A stretch of DNA of 64,000 nucleotides from the NCBI RefSeq assembly GCF_024494385.1, contig NZ_JAEVLT010000010.1, forward strand, positions 1 through 64,000, read 5' to 3'. Every line of letters begins with the position of its first letter. Position 1 is the first letter of the stretch. The stretch comes from Bacillus sp. EB600. GTDB taxonomy: Bacteria > Bacillota > Bacilli > Bacillales > Cytobacillaceae. Under the pieces are notes generated by a model. It did not search any database, had not been told where the DNA came from, and saw only the letters and a program-made list of their open reading frames with translations. The translations under genes were made by a program, and so were the position numbers. Of the stretch, positions 27,219 to 36,480 are shown piece after piece.

Positions 27219-28505
27219 TTAGTTCTTTTCCCATGTGTTCAATTCTATTAATCCTGTTTCAATTAACCTGTCCAATGCAATGCAAACAGCGATTTTGACA
27301 TGTGCATAGGTTAAACCACCTTGGACATAGGCTACATACGGCGGTCTGATCGGACCATCTGCTGTTAACTCAATGCTTGCTCCTTGAATAAATGTTCCAG
27401 CCGCCATGATCACGTCATCCTCATATCCCGGCATATAGCTTGGATGTGGGGTAACGTATGAATTGATCGGTGAAGCAAATTGGATTGCCTGACAAAAAGC
27501 AACCATTTTATCACGGTTGTCAAATTGGACCGATTGAATTAAATCCGTGCGCTTAGCATTCCACTTTGGTGAAGAATTCATTCCTAGTCTTTCAAGCATG
27601 GCTGCTGTAAAAACAGCACCTTTTAATGCTTGGCCAACCACATGAGGTGCAAGAAAGAATCCTTGATACATTTCTTGCAGACTGTATAGAGATGCACCTG
27701 CCTCGGCCCCGATACCCGGAGAGGTCATTCGGTATGAGCATGCTTCCACCCACTTTTGTTTACCAACAATATAGCCGCCGGTTTTTGCCATCCCACCTCC
27801 CGGATTTTTTATTAAGGAACCCGCCATTAAATCTGCCCCAATATGGCATGGTTCCAGCTCTTCAACAAATTCTCCATAGCAGTTATCTACAAACACAACA
27901 ACATCGTTTTTAATTTCTTTGACAAAAGCGATCATTTCCTTTATGTCCGAAATCGTAAACGACGGGCGTGTTGCGTAGCCTTTTGAACGCTGGATGCCAA
28001 TCATTTTCGTGTTTGGTTTTATTTTTTGTTCGACAACTTGATAGTCAATTTTTCCATCCTGCTTTAGTGAAACACTATCATAAGAAATGCCGAACTCTTT
28101 TAATGACCCTACTCCGCTGCCACGGGTCCCAACGATTTCTTCGAGGGTATCATAGGGTTTACCAGTTATGTAAAGTAATTCATCGCCAGGGCGAAGCACT
28201 CCAAACAAAGCGATCGAAATCGCATGTGTGCCTGAGATAATTTGCGGACGCACAAGCCCTGCCTCACCGCCAAACACATCTGCGTACACCCGCTCGAGCG
28301 TGTCCCGACCGATATCATCATAGCCGTAGCCGGTCGATGGCATGAAGTGTGAATCGCTTACCCGATGTTTTTGAAAGCTTTTTAAAACCCGAAATTGATT
28401 TGCTTCGATCCTCGCATCAATCTCTTTATGAACTTCAGCAATTTGCTTTTCAACCTCTTCGACGATTGGCTGAAGCTTCTCCCCATTTTCTAACTGTTGA
28501 AACAT
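27219..28505 (-). CDS. ynbB: YnbB-family PLP-dependent enzyme (methionine gamma-lyase-like)
   Basis: 428 residues. Family features: FHKHRVSDSHFM-like start region, STGYGYDDIGRD, PQIISGTHAISIALFGVLRPGDELLYITGKPYDTLE (in parts), VDNCYGEFVE, and the pyridoxal lysine in AGSLIKNPGGGMAKTGGYIVG. The family is annotated as methionine gamma-lyase or aluminium resistance protein; the true substrate is uncertain. It lies between hflX and glnR on the same strand as in B. subtilis. Confidence 0.92.
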   Translation of the reverse strand: MFQQLENGEKLQPIVEEVEKQIAEVHKEIDARIEANQFRVLKSFQKHRVSDSHFMPSTGYGYDDIGRDTLERVYADVFGGEAGLVRPQIISGTHAISIALFGVLRPGDELLYITGKPYDTLEEIVGTRGSGVGSLKEFGISYDSVSLKQDGKIDYQVVEQKIKPNTKMIGIQRSKGYATRPSFTISDIKEMIAFVKEIKNDVVVFVDNCYGEFVEELEPCHIGADLMAGSLIKNPGGGMAKTGGYIVGKQKWVEACSYRMTSPGIGAEAGASLYSLQEMYQGFFLAPHVVGQALKGAVFTAAMLERLGMNSSPKWNAKRTDLIQSVQFDNRDKMVAFCQAIQFASPINSYVTPHPSYMPGYEDDVIMAAGTFIQGASIELTADGPIRPPYVAYVQGGLTYAHVKIAVCIALDRLIETGLIELNTWEKN

Positions 28506-28517
28506 GTTTTACTCCTT

Positions 28518-29777
28518 CTAGACTTTATACTTTTGTAGCTGTCCTGTTATTTGATGATCTTTTAGTGTGTATCCTTTACATTGATAAAATTGGTCTTCTT
28601 CATGAAAAGAAAGCTCGCGTAAAATCGTTTCATTCTTTAATTGCGATAGCAGCTTTCCTTCTGAAGCTGGGACTTCAACTTGGTAAGGATCCATTATTTC
28701 AATCATAACATCCTCAATTTTTTTCTTTAGCTTCTGACGGTCTTCTTTTTCATAAGCAGTGATAAAGATTGTTGGTGTTTGGGCTGTCGGAACAAAATCA
28801 GGATGTTTTATATCCCTTTTATTATATACCGTTAATTGGGGAATTTCCTTTACTTCCAAATCGTCGAGCAGCTTATTAACTGTTTTTTCATGTTGAAAAT
28901 AATCATGGTTTGACATATCCACTATATGAAGCAGCAGATCGGCTTCCCTGACCTCCTCTAAGGTTGAGCGGAAGGCAGCAATAAGTGATGTTGGTAGATC
29001 TTGAATAAAACCAACTGTATCGGTAATAAGGGTAATAAAACCACTTGGCAAAATAAGTTTTCGCGTCATCGGATCGAGGGTAGCAAAAAGCTGGTTTTCC
29101 TCATAGGAGTCCGCTTCAGACAACCTGTTAAAGAGGGTTGATTTTCCGGCATTTGTGTAGCCAACAATCGCCACCTGAAATGTTTTGTTTTTCTTTCGTC
29201 TTTCCCTGTACCGTTCTCGGTGCTGAACAATGACCTCCAGCTGTTTCTTAATATCATCAATGCGGCGGCGGATATGTCGGCGATCTGACTCCAGTTTCGT
29301 TTCACCAGGCCCTCTCGTTCCAATTCCTCCACCAAGTCTTGACAAGGATGTTCCTTGTCCGGCAAGACGAGGCAGGATGTATTGAAGCTGGGCAAGCTCT
29401 ACTTGAAGCTTCCCTTCTTTAGAACGAGCTCTTTGTGCAAAGATATCCAAAATGAGCTGAGTTCGGTCAATGATTCTGGCATTTAATTCAGATGCAAGGT
29501 TCCGTTTCTGACTTGGGGACAGTTCATCATTAAAAATAACCAGGTCTGCTTCAAGCTCTTCTACAAGGGCTTTAACTTCTTCCACCTTTCCTTTTCCAAT
29601 ATAGGTGGCCGGGTGGATTCGATCGCGTTTCTGGGAAACAGACAGAAGCACATCTCCTTGAGCTGTTTCGGTTAATGAAACTAGCTCCTCCATTGAATAT
29701 TGGAATCGCAAATCATCCAAATCTATCGTTTGACAACCGACAAGGATTGCTTTTTCTACTTCTTTTTTTTGTTCCAA
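28518..29777 (-). CDS. hflX: ribosome-associated GTPase HflX
   Basis: 419 residues. The N-terminal HflX domain carries a [22 protein letters not shown] hallmark (residues ~140-160, given here in part), then the G domain with G1 [10 protein letters not shown]3 DTVGF and G4 NKRD. HflX binds ribosomes and can split stalled or heat-damaged 70S particles. It ends 12 nt upstream of ynbB. Confidence 0.94.
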   Translation of the reverse strand: MEQKKEVEKAILVGCQTIDLDDLRFQYSMEELVSLTETAQGDVLLSVSQKRDRIHPATYIGKGKVEEVKALVEELEADLVIFNDELSPSQKRNLASELNARIIDRTQLILDIFAQRARSKEGKLQVELAQLQYILPRLAGQGTSLSRLGGGIGTRGPGETKLESDRRHIRRRIDDIKKQLEVIVQHRERYRERRKKNKTFQVAIVGYTNAGKSTLFNRLSEADSYEENQLFATLDPMTRKLILPSGFITLITDTVGFIQDLPTSLIAAFRSTLEEVREADLLLHIVDMSNHDYFQHEKTVNKLLDDLEVKEIPQLTVYNKRDIKHPDFVPTAQTPTIFITAYEKEDRQKLKKKIEDVMIEIMDPYQVEVPASEGKLLSQLKNETILRELSFHEEDQFYQCKGYTLKDHQITGQLQKYKV

Positions 29778-29901
29778 GCAGCAACCTTCTTTCTCTTTTT
29801 GTCATTTTCATCATACCAAAAATAACATTGATACTCTAATTTTCCCCGACTCTATTCTTTCATAAACAAAAATCAGTAACAAAAAAGACCCTTTCATGGG
29901 C

Positions 29902-30903
29902 CTAATCTTCATCAAACACTAGATCATTACTTCTTAGTGTCATGAGTTCATGTCTGTCATAACTATTTTGCATCAAGATCCGCATTGCTTGAGAGCGAAT
30001 TGATTTTTCAATAACATTACGGACGTAGCGCCCATTCGAAAAACTATTTGGGTTCAAGATCGCCTTTACCCAAATTAAATGGTCCCTTAACTTCTTTTCT
30101 GCTTCGTGGCTGAGTGTATATTCGCGCTCCTTTAACATCCGGGAGGAGATTTCCATCAGTTGTTCAATATTATAATCGGGAAAATCAACGACCAGAGGGA
30201 AGCGGGAATGCAATCCGGGGTTCAAGGTTAGGAAATATTCCATTTCACGGGAATAGCCGGCCAGGATTAATATAAACTCATGTTGTTTATCCTCCATATG
30301 CTTTACAAGTGTATCAATCGCTTCTTTGCCAAAATCCTTTTCTCCCCCCCTTCCTAATGAATAGGCCTCATCAATAAACAAAATACCGCCTTGGGCCTTT
30401 TTAACGAGGTCCCTTGTTTTTTGGGCTGTATGACCAATGTATTCCCCAACAAGATCAGCGCGTTCCGCTTCAATGAGATGTCCCTTTGAGAGGACATTCA
30501 TTTTTTGAAAGAGCTTTCCAATTAGGCGTGCCACTGTTGTTTTGCCTGTCCCAGGGTTCCCTTTAAACATCATATGAAGGGCTTGTTTCCCTGCCTTCAA
30601 TCCCATTTCTTCACGTTTTTTATTTACATAAATCCATGCATATATTTCCTTTATCATTCGTTTCATTTCGCTCATGCCAACTAACGTCCCGAGATCTTCT
30701 TCAATTTCCTTTAATGCTGTATGCTCGGGGGGGATTTCCTTTGGAGCAACTTGGGAATCCGGCAACTCTTTTGTTAGCACTTTTCTTTGTGAGTTAAGGA
30801 CGATGCTGATTTGACCATTACTTTTCATTCGAATCGGTTGATCCAAAGCCTTCACCTCGCATTTCTGCAACAATATACGCTTGTGAGTTTTTATTTGTGA
30901 CAA
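29902..30903 (-). CDS. spoVK: stage V sporulation protein K, AAA ATPase
   Basis: 333 residues. The AAA module has Walker A FKGNPGTGKTT, Walker B GGILFIDEAY and the sensor/arginine-finger region NPGLHSRFP, typical of the CbxX/CfxQ-SpoVK family. SpoVK is needed for spore maturation, in the mother cell. The N-terminal ~70 residues are variable. It lies between hflX and hfq, as in B. subtilis. Confidence 0.93.
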   Translation of the reverse strand: MSQIKTHKRILLQKCEVKALDQPIRMKSNGQISIVLNSQRKVLTKELPDSQVAPKEIPPEHTALKEIEEDLGTLVGMSEMKRMIKEIYAWIYVNKKREEMGLKAGKQALHMMFKGNPGTGKTTVARLIGKLFQKMNVLSKGHLIEAERADLVGEYIGHTAQKTRDLVKKAQGGILFIDEAYSLGRGGEKDFGKEAIDTLVKHMEDKQHEFILILAGYSREMEYFLTLNPGLHSRFPLVVDFPDYNIEQLMEISSRMLKEREYTLSHEAEKKLRDHLIWVKAILNPNSFSNGRYVRNVIEKSIRSQAMRILMQNSYDRHELMTLRSNDLVFDED

Positions 30904-31180
30904 TTGCCCAATTTATCTTTATTGAAAAAATTTACTTTAAAAGGATGACGTTGAACCTTTAAACATCAATTTTTTACTTTCAAAGATTATGCGCTTTCCT
31001 AGAAAGATTCGTTCATACTATGTGTATTCAGTTCAAATGAATAGTATTAGTGTAAATAGAGTTTTTAAGAGGAAAAGCGAATGCCGGTCTGAATGCGTGT
31101 CCCATTCGTACTGGGAAAGGTTAAAAAGGCTTGAGCCGTCTGAATTTAAGTCCTAAGTCATAACTTCCCTCACATGAAAA
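30904..31180. other. spoVK upstream region
   Basis: 277 bp carrying the spoVK promoter, expected to be mother-cell specific. I do not see a convincing sigma-E or sigma-A pair, and no other gene. Confidence 0.35.
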
Positions 31181-31202
31181 AGAGCCTGTATATACAGGCT
31201 CT
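31181..31202 (-). terminator. hfq terminator
   Basis: A 22-nt perfect palindrome with arms AGAGCCTGTAT and ATACAGGCTCT, followed on the minus strand by TTTTC, just after the hfq stop. Confidence 0.85.
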
Positions 31203-31213
31203 GGAAAGTGAAT

Positions 31214-31444
31214 TTATTGTGGGTCTAAATCAAGATGAACATTTTTTTGCGGTGCGAAAGTTGAAATCGCATGTTTAAAAACGAGCTGCTGTTTTCCTTC
31301 TGATTCAAAAAGCACAGTAAAGTTATCAAATCCCTTAATTTGACCTCTTATTTGAAAGCCGTTTAATAAAAATACGGTTACATTAGTGCCATCTTTTCGC
31401 AATTGATTTAAAAATTGATCTTGAATGTTTATAGCTGTTTTCAT
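31214..31444 (-). CDS. hfq: RNA chaperone Hfq
   Basis: 76 residues. Sm1 motif ([22 protein letters not shown]) and Sm2 ([12 protein letters not shown], with the conserved KHA) are intact. Hfq hexamers bind small RNAs and mRNAs; the role in Bacillus is modest. It is 27 nt downstream of miaA in the same direction. Confidence 0.96.
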   Translation of the reverse strand: MKTAINIQDQFLNQLRKDGTNVTVFLLNGFQIRGQIKGFDNFTVLFESEGKQQLVFKHAISTFAPQKNVHLDLDPQ

Positions 31445-31471
31445 TTGGTAAATCCTCCTCTTTAGTCTCTA

Positions 31472-32437
31472 CTAATATGTATTCGATTTTAATTGTAGCT
31501 TTCCTTCCACATAACGAGAAATTCCGATTATTTTTTTTTCTAAATCAGCTGCTTCCGTTATATCAAACCATTCTACATCCATTTTGTTACGAAACCAAGT
31601 TAATTGCCTTTTTGCATAATGACGTGAATTTTTTTTCAGGTTGTCAATGGCTTCATCCAGGCTTAGTAAGCCATCCAGATGATCATAAATTTCTTTGTAG
31701 CCAATCGCCTGAATGGATTGACAGTCACGGAGCCCTTGATTATAAAGGTTTTGTACCTCCTCGACCAATCCTTGTTCAATCATGATATCAATGCGGGCAT
31801 TTATCCGGTGATAAAGTTTTTCACGATCCATCGTCAGGCCAACCAGCGCTGTTTGGTATAGAAGTTCCGGCTGCTGATCTTTCTGGGTCTCACTCATTGT
31901 TTTACCAGTGCTATAGTAAATTTCTAATGCCCTTATGACCCTTCTAATGTTATTAGGATGGATTTGGCTGGCGCTTTTCGGATCAATTTGGGTTAATTCA
32001 CGATGCAATGCTTCGCTGCCAATCTCCCTTGCTCGTTCCTCCAACTGCAAGCGGAGAGCTTCATTGGCAGGTGCATCCGAAAATTGATAATCATAAATAA
32101 CAGACTGAATATACAATCCAGTGCCGCCGACAATCATCGCAAGCTTTCCTCGATTTGAGATATCAGCTATTTTCACGCGGACAAGCTCTTGAAATTCCGC
32201 AGCCGAAAAGCTTTCATCCGGATTCTTAATATCGATTAAATGGTGCGGAATCCCTTCCATCTCATCTGCTGTTATTTTTGCAGTACCAATGTCCATTCCC
32301 CGATAAATTTGCATCGAATCACCGCTAATGATTTCACCATTTAACCGTTTCGCGAGTTCTATACTCAGCTTGGTTTTTCCAACTGCAGTTGGTCCGATTA
32401 TAACCAATACCTTTTGTTTTTCATCCAATTTTTTCAC
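31472..32437 (-). CDS. miaA: tRNA dimethylallyltransferase
   Basis: 321 residues. P-loop GPTAVGKTKLSIELA, the GDSMQIYRGMDIGTAK motif and HHLIDIKNPDESFSAAEFQ are characteristic, with IGYKEIYDHL later. MiaA transfers a dimethylallyl group to A37 of tRNAs reading UNN codons. First gene of the miaA-hfq operon. Confidence 0.96.
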   Translation of the reverse strand: MKKLDEKQKVLVIIGPTAVGKTKLSIELAKRLNGEIISGDSMQIYRGMDIGTAKITADEMEGIPHHLIDIKNPDESFSAAEFQELVRVKIADISNRGKLAMIVGGTGLYIQSVIYDYQFSDAPANEALRLQLEERAREIGSEALHRELTQIDPKSASQIHPNNIRRVIRALEIYYSTGKTMSETQKDQQPELLYQTALVGLTMDREKLYHRINARIDIMIEQGLVEEVQNLYNQGLRDCQSIQAIGYKEIYDHLDGLLSLDEAIDNLKKNSRHYAKRQLTWFRNKMDVEWFDITEAADLEKKIIGISRYVEGKLQLKSNTY

Positions 32438-32702
32438 ACTGCCTTTTCATTTGGGCTGAACATGCGAAACCACTCTACGGGTTTCTCAGCCTTATCGTAA
32501 CATACAAGTAAGTAGCAGTTGAACATCAAATAAGTATAAACAAAAAAAATCTAATCTATGCATTATAACTACATTTTTTAAATAAAGGTTACAAAATTAC
32601 AAAAGAATAACGATTCGTTTACATTCGACAATCTACCCCCAAATTCGTGTTACCCTTATATGAAACTTATTATGTATGAATCTATAGAAATAGGGTGAAA
32701 AC
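32438..32702. promoter_or_regulatory. divergent miaA / mreBH promoter region
   Basis: ACCCCC at 32635-32640, about 60 nt upstream of the mreBH ATG, resembles the -35 element of sigma-I promoters, which drive mreBH in B. subtilis. The corresponding -10 (CGAA) is not clear at the expected distance, so this is only a lead. TAGGGTGAAAAC provides the mreBH RBS. Confidence 0.35.
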
Positions 32703-33710
32703 ATGTTATCAGCTGCTGAGATTGGAATTGACTTAGGAACTGCAAATATATTGGTATATAGTAAAACAAAGGGAATTGTTTTGAATGAACCTTCTGTTGT
32801 AGCAATCGATACCGTAACAAAAAATGTTTTAGCTGTAGGACATGAAGCGAAAGAAATGATCGGTAAGACTCCCGGCAAGATTGTTGCCATTCGGCCATTA
32901 AAAGATGGCGTCATTGCCGATTATGATGTGACCACCGAGTTGCTAAAAAATGTTATGCACAAGGCTGCAAAAAAATTAGGCTTTGCGATGCGGAAGCCAA
33001 ACGTGATCGTGTGTGCACCATCAGGTTCGACAAGCGTCGAGCGTCGAGCCATCCAAGATGCGGTTCGAGCAGCCGGTGCGAAAAAAATTCTTTTGATTGA
33101 AGAACCAGTTGCGGCCGCAATCGGCGCCGGTCTGCCTGTTGATGAACCTGTTGCGAACGTGGTCGTAGATATCGGCGGTGGGACCACGGAGGTCGCGATT
33201 ATTTCCTTTGGCGGAATTGTTGCCTGCCATTCGATTCGGGTTGGGGGGGACAGGCTTGATGATGAAATCATTCAGCATGTCCGTAAGGAATACAATGTGT
33301 TAATTGGCGAAAGAACAGCGGAGAATATTAAAATGGAAATTGGCAATGCCGTTGTCAACCATGAAGAAGTTTCTATGGATGTTCGCGGGCGTGATCTGGT
33401 TACCGGCTTACCAAAAACCGTTACGCTCTCTTCCCGTGAAATTAATAGAGCAATGCGGGAGTGTCTATTACAAATTCTGGAAGCGATTCGAGCAACCCTC
33501 GAAGACTGTCCGGCCGAGTTAAGCGGAGACATTGTTGACCGTGGCATCATTTTAACTGGCGGTGGTTCATTACTAAACGGAATGGAGGAATGGTTGAGCG
33601 CAGAAATTATTGTTCCAGTTCATCTTGCCCCAAGTCCGCTTGAATCTGTTGCGATCGGCACAGGAGAAGCCCTTCAGTTTATTCATAAACTGCCCGCTGC
33701 GGTTAAATAA
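32703..33710 (+). CDS. mreBH: MreB-like actin MreBH
   Basis: 335 residues. Actin-fold phosphate loops: [12 protein letters not shown] and [18 protein letters not shown], and the adenosine motif [13 protein letters not shown]. The sequence follows B. subtilis MreBH ([16 protein letters not shown] start) more closely than MreB or Mbl. MreBH forms membrane filaments that guide cell-wall synthesis and the LytE hydrolase. Monocistronic. Confidence 0.93.
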   Translation: MLSAAEIGIDLGTANILVYSKTKGIVLNEPSVVAIDTVTKNVLAVGHEAKEMIGKTPGKIVAIRPLKDGVIADYDVTTELLKNVMHKAAKKLGFAMRKPNVIVCAPSGSTSVERRAIQDAVRAAGAKKILLIEEPVAAAIGAGLPVDEPVANVVVDIGGGTTEVAIISFGGIVACHSIRVGGDRLDDEIIQHVRKEYNVLIGERTAENIKMEIGNAVVNHEEVSMDVRGRDLVTGLPKTVTLSSREINRAMRECLLQILEAIRATLEDCPAELSGDIVDRGIILTGGGSLLNGMEEWLSAEIIVPVHLAPSPLESVAIGTGEALQFIHKLPAAVK

Positions 33711-33740
33711 GATAGAGATTACAACTATATCGAAACAAAA

Positions 33741-33768
33741 AGAGCTGCTGGGTTTTGCAGCTCTTTTT
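33741..33768 (+). terminator. mreBH terminator
   Basis: AGAGCTGC and GCAGCTCT form an 8-bp stem around TGGGTTTT, followed by TTTTTAT. Confidence 0.85.
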
Positions 33769-33834
33769 ATTTGATCATTCTTTAAAAATCTTCCATTATT
33801 CAAGTGAATAACGAGCATTATTATAAAAACAAAT

Positions 33835-34308
33835 TCATAAGAATTTCCGGTTAGGATCGATCTTTTTTAAAAGATAAATAATATATTTATGAAAGCAATT
33901 TAAGGTTAAATATATAGACGGATACATCAGTAAAGAATAGGCAAGCTTCCAATTATTGTAATAGTATGTCTTAGTCCACAAGAAAATACATTCCATTACA
34001 CAGGCAACAACTTCCCAGGCCAAAAGATAAATAAGCTTGTTTATTACTTTCTTTTTATAGGGAAAATAATTTAAATACACAATATTTACGGCAGGGTAAA
34101 TTCCCAAAAGGTAAATTAACGACCTAAAGTCAGGTCCTTTTTGAAAATAACCATATAAATGATATTTTAAATCCAAGAAAACATCTGCATTTACTTGTAA
34201 ATACATCGCGAATAAAGACGTTGCTGCTATTTCAATTCCAGTCAACCGTTTCGGTATAAAAATGGCAATAACATTAAATAGAACAACAATAATGATCAGG
34301 ATCAGCAT
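33835..34308 (-). CDS. CBO0543-family membrane protein
   Basis: 157 residues, with four or five membrane helices: MLILIIIVVLFNVIAIF at the start, then segments around 60-75, 85-105 and 120-145. YLLGIYPAVNIVYLNYFPYK corresponds to the FPVVSVLYNLYYP motif of the homologue at 322-822. Function unknown; found repeatedly in spore formers. Confidence 0.7.
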   Translation of the reverse strand: MLILIIIVVLFNVIAIFIPKRLTGIEIAATSLFAMYLQVNADVFLDLKYHLYGYFQKGPDFRSLIYLLGIYPAVNIVYLNYFPYKKKVINKLIYLLAWEVVACVMECIFLWTKTYYYNNWKLAYSLLMYPSIYLTLNCFHKYIIYLLKKIDPNRKFL

Positions 34309-34462
34309 ACTGCAGCTCCGTTCTACATAAATCGCTGCTTTTATTCTTCCCCAATTGGTAAAGGTTTATAGTATTTTTGGAAATATTAATGGCGAATTAT
34401 TCCGGAGAATTTACCGCTTTTGAATGGTGTTAAATAACTTGACGGATAAACAAAATGTAAAG

Positions 34463-34491
34463 AAGGCAAGCCAGTTTATGCGGCTTGCCTT
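34463..34491 (-). terminator. terminator of the S1-domain gene
   Basis: AAGGCAAGCC (34463-34472) pairs with GGCTTGCCTT (34482-34491); on the minus strand it is followed by CTTTACATTTTG. Confidence 0.75.
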
Positions 34492-34530
34492 TATCTATAT
34501 CATGAAATTTTATAAATTGCAGCAGATTGA

Positions 34531-34980
34531 TTATCCGCGTCTTCCGCCTCTGCCGCCCTGTTTTGCGCCAGTGTTACGTTTAAGGGTAGACAAATTCTCT
34601 TCACTAGTCTTTAGATATTTAGCGATTTTATCTTCAAAATTTTCCTTTGGTTTGAAGTTGCCTTTTGGCCGGAAATCTTTAGAACGGTTATCCGTTCTTC
34701 CTTGACGTGGTGGACGTTGTGAATATGAAGAGGTTTGTCCTTCAGGCTTGTCTATAGCCTTTTTGATAGACAAGGCAGTTTTTCCGTCTTTCTCACTAAT
34801 CACTTTTACTTCAATCACGTCGCCAACTTTGAGATAGTCATTAACGTCTTTTACATAACTGTCTGCAACCTCACTGATATGCACAAGACCAGTTGAGCCT
34901 CCTGGTAATTCTACGAATGCTCCAAAATTAGTGATACCTGTTACTTTACCTTGTACTTTGCTACCTACTTCTACTGACAT
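34531..34980 (-). CDS. S1 RNA-binding domain protein (YabR/general-stress-like)
   Basis: 149 residues from ATG 34980 (MSVEVGSKVQGKVTGITN). The S1 domain covers ~1-72 (FGAFVELPGGSTGLVHISEVADSYVKDV, given in part) and is nearly identical in motif to B. subtilis YabR. The C-terminal half is a disordered Arg/Gly tail (RPPRQGRTD, QGGRGGRRG). Such proteins bind RNA and associate with ribosomes. Probably a paralogue of the yabR gene near spoIIE. Confidence 0.88.
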   Translation of the reverse strand: MSVEVGSKVQGKVTGITNFGAFVELPGGSTGLVHISEVADSYVKDVNDYLKVGDVIEVKVISEKDGKTALSIKKAIDKPEGQTSSYSQRPPRQGRTDNRSKDFRPKGNFKPKENFEDKIAKYLKTSEENLSTLKRNTGAKQGGRGGRRG

Positions 34981-35001
34981 AAAAATAATGTTCCCCCTCA
35001 A

Positions 35002-35383
35002 TAATGTTAAAACAAATTAATTATAACAAATAACTTACGATAATAGCAAGTGAGTTTATTGTTTCCAACATTTTTCTCGTTACTCCGTTTAACATATTTC
35101 TTTAAAAAGTTCATCCAAATTTATTTGCATATTCAAAAATCAGCGATAGTATTTAAATGAGCCATTACGAGAAAAAAATTTATCCCAACTTGATGTATTA
35201 TACTCATTCCTACAAAAAACGACAACTTACCTTTAGTACGTGGGAATGGTATACTATTATTAAGTATGACTGGATAAAAATAAGCAGTACTGTCAAACTT
35301 AAATTATAATGTATCTTTCTATATGAGCGATAAACTTAATTTAAAAAACTTAATTATGTACGGATACAAGAGAGGGTGGTAAA
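35002..35383. other. intergenic, divergent promoter region
   Basis: 382 bp between the S1-domain gene and the small protein gene at 35384, which has AGAGAGGGTGG upstream. No other gene or hairpin of note. Confidence 0.35.
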
Positions 35384-35557
35384 ATGAAGAAAAGTATGTT
35401 TAGTGTCGGAGAAGAAGTTACTATCAAATCATCTGGTGAATCAGTAACAATTATTAAATCACAATATGTAGAAAATATGAAAAGGTACTCTTACATTGTA
35501 GATGAACATCCAAATACCTTTTTCTTTGAAGAAGAATTATCGAAAGAAGAAGAATAA
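35384..35557 (+). CDS. small acidic protein
   Basis: 57 residues starting MKKSMFSVGEEVTIKS, after AGAGAGGGTGG at a good spacing. It is a small beta-rich protein with a VGEEVTIKSSGESVTIIKS strand pair and an acidic tail EEELSKEEE, resembling small SH3-like proteins. No family assigned. Confidence 0.65.
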   Translation: MKKSMFSVGEEVTIKSSGESVTIIKSQYVENMKRYSYIVDEHPNTFFFEEELSKEEE

Positions 35558-35687
35558 CCTCTATTCAATATTGTTTTGATCACGAAAGTTTTTTTACTGG
35601 CACTCCGTTTAAAGATAAGAAATAATCGGTATCCAAAGGAAAAAACCTCCTTTATGTCGAAAATTATATACAAAGGGGATGATCCCA

Positions 35688-35900
35688 ATGAATAAAGTTG
35701 GATTACTAAAAAATTTACAAAATGCCAGTCGAGGTAATTTTTTTTCAATAGAGATTCCTAAAGCTACAAAAGAAGATGAAAAAAAGATTGAAGAACTGGT
35801 TGGGGAATTAGAAAGAGAAGGAAAAATTAAATTAAGAGAATGTGTCCAACGAGATTACTCAGTTTATTTGCATGGAATTATTAAGTATGCATCCGAATGA
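35688..35900 (+). CDS. small helical protein
   Basis: 70 residues from ATG 35688 (MNKVGLLKNLQNAS), 8 nt after AAGGGG; the earlier in-frame ATG at 35679 directly abuts the RBS. The charged helix KATKEDEKKIEELVGELERE is followed by strand-like REC and YSVYLHG segments. Unknown family. The stop codon lies in the loop of the following terminator. Confidence 0.6.
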   Translation: MNKVGLLKNLQNASRGNFFSIEIPKATKEDEKKIEELVGELEREGKIKLRECVQRDYSVYLHGIIKYASE

Positions 35901-35916
35901 TCGGATGCATTTTTTT
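35887..35916 (+). terminator. terminator overlapping the stop codon
   Basis: ATGCATCCGA and TCGGATGCAT form a perfect 10-bp stem with an ATGA loop containing the TGA stop, followed by T6. Confidence 0.9.
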
Positions 35917-36048
35917 GTGTTATATTTGAGTTTTTCAAACTAACAATCGCAGTCTAAGAAAAAAGCTGCCGAAGCAACCTGTCTTACTTGTACTATTGCA
36001 ACGGTTATGTCGTTGGGATGCCTCACCTTTGTTCGTGCTGGTGACCAT

Positions 36049-36186
36049 TCATTCTTCCGGTCTTTTAACACCCTTGCTTACATAAGGCTTGGCACTCTTG
36101 GCTTTCTTTGCACTCGCCTGCCACCGATTCCAGCCCTTCTTATCTGTTCCTCTACCTGTTCCACCTTTACCCTTTGCTTTACTCAT
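36049..36186 (-). CDS. DUF3934-type small basic protein
   Basis: 45 residues from ATG 36186, after GGAG. The sequence MSKAKGKGGTGRGTDKKGWN, then RWQASAKKAKSAKPY and a basic end, matches the DUF3934 small-protein family of Bacillaceae. Strongly positive, glycine- and lysine-rich, likely disordered; function unknown. Confidence 0.8.
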   Translation of the reverse strand: MSKAKGKGGTGRGTDKKGWNRWQASAKKAKSAKPYVSKGVKRPEE

Positions 36187-36480
36187 ATCATCACTCCATT
36201 ATCATTAAATACCCGAGTTCCTATGGATTGTTAGTTGTGTCCATTTTACTTTGTTCGTAACCAAGCACGATGATACCATAACAAGGTTCCGAGGATACCA
36301 TTCAAAATAGCATAGCATTTTCCTAAAGACAATACTATTTTTTGTTGAAGAATAAAATAGTAGATAAATTTTTAAAAAATGAAAATAGAGGAGGAAATCA
36401 AATGTGATTTCCTCCTCTATTTATGTCGTTATTAATGGTGTTGATACCTTAACCGTTCATCATTTTGGACATAACGTTTC
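36187..36480. other. mutL downstream region
   Basis: 294 bp with a hairpin (AATAGAGGAGGAAATCA with TGATTTCCTCCTCTATT, 36384-36420) that may terminate mutSL. No gene. Confidence 0.55.

Noticed and set aside
32635-32640. Sigma-I promoter for mreBH as a firm call
   Set aside because: The ACCCCC is there but no matching -10 was found at the expected spacing.
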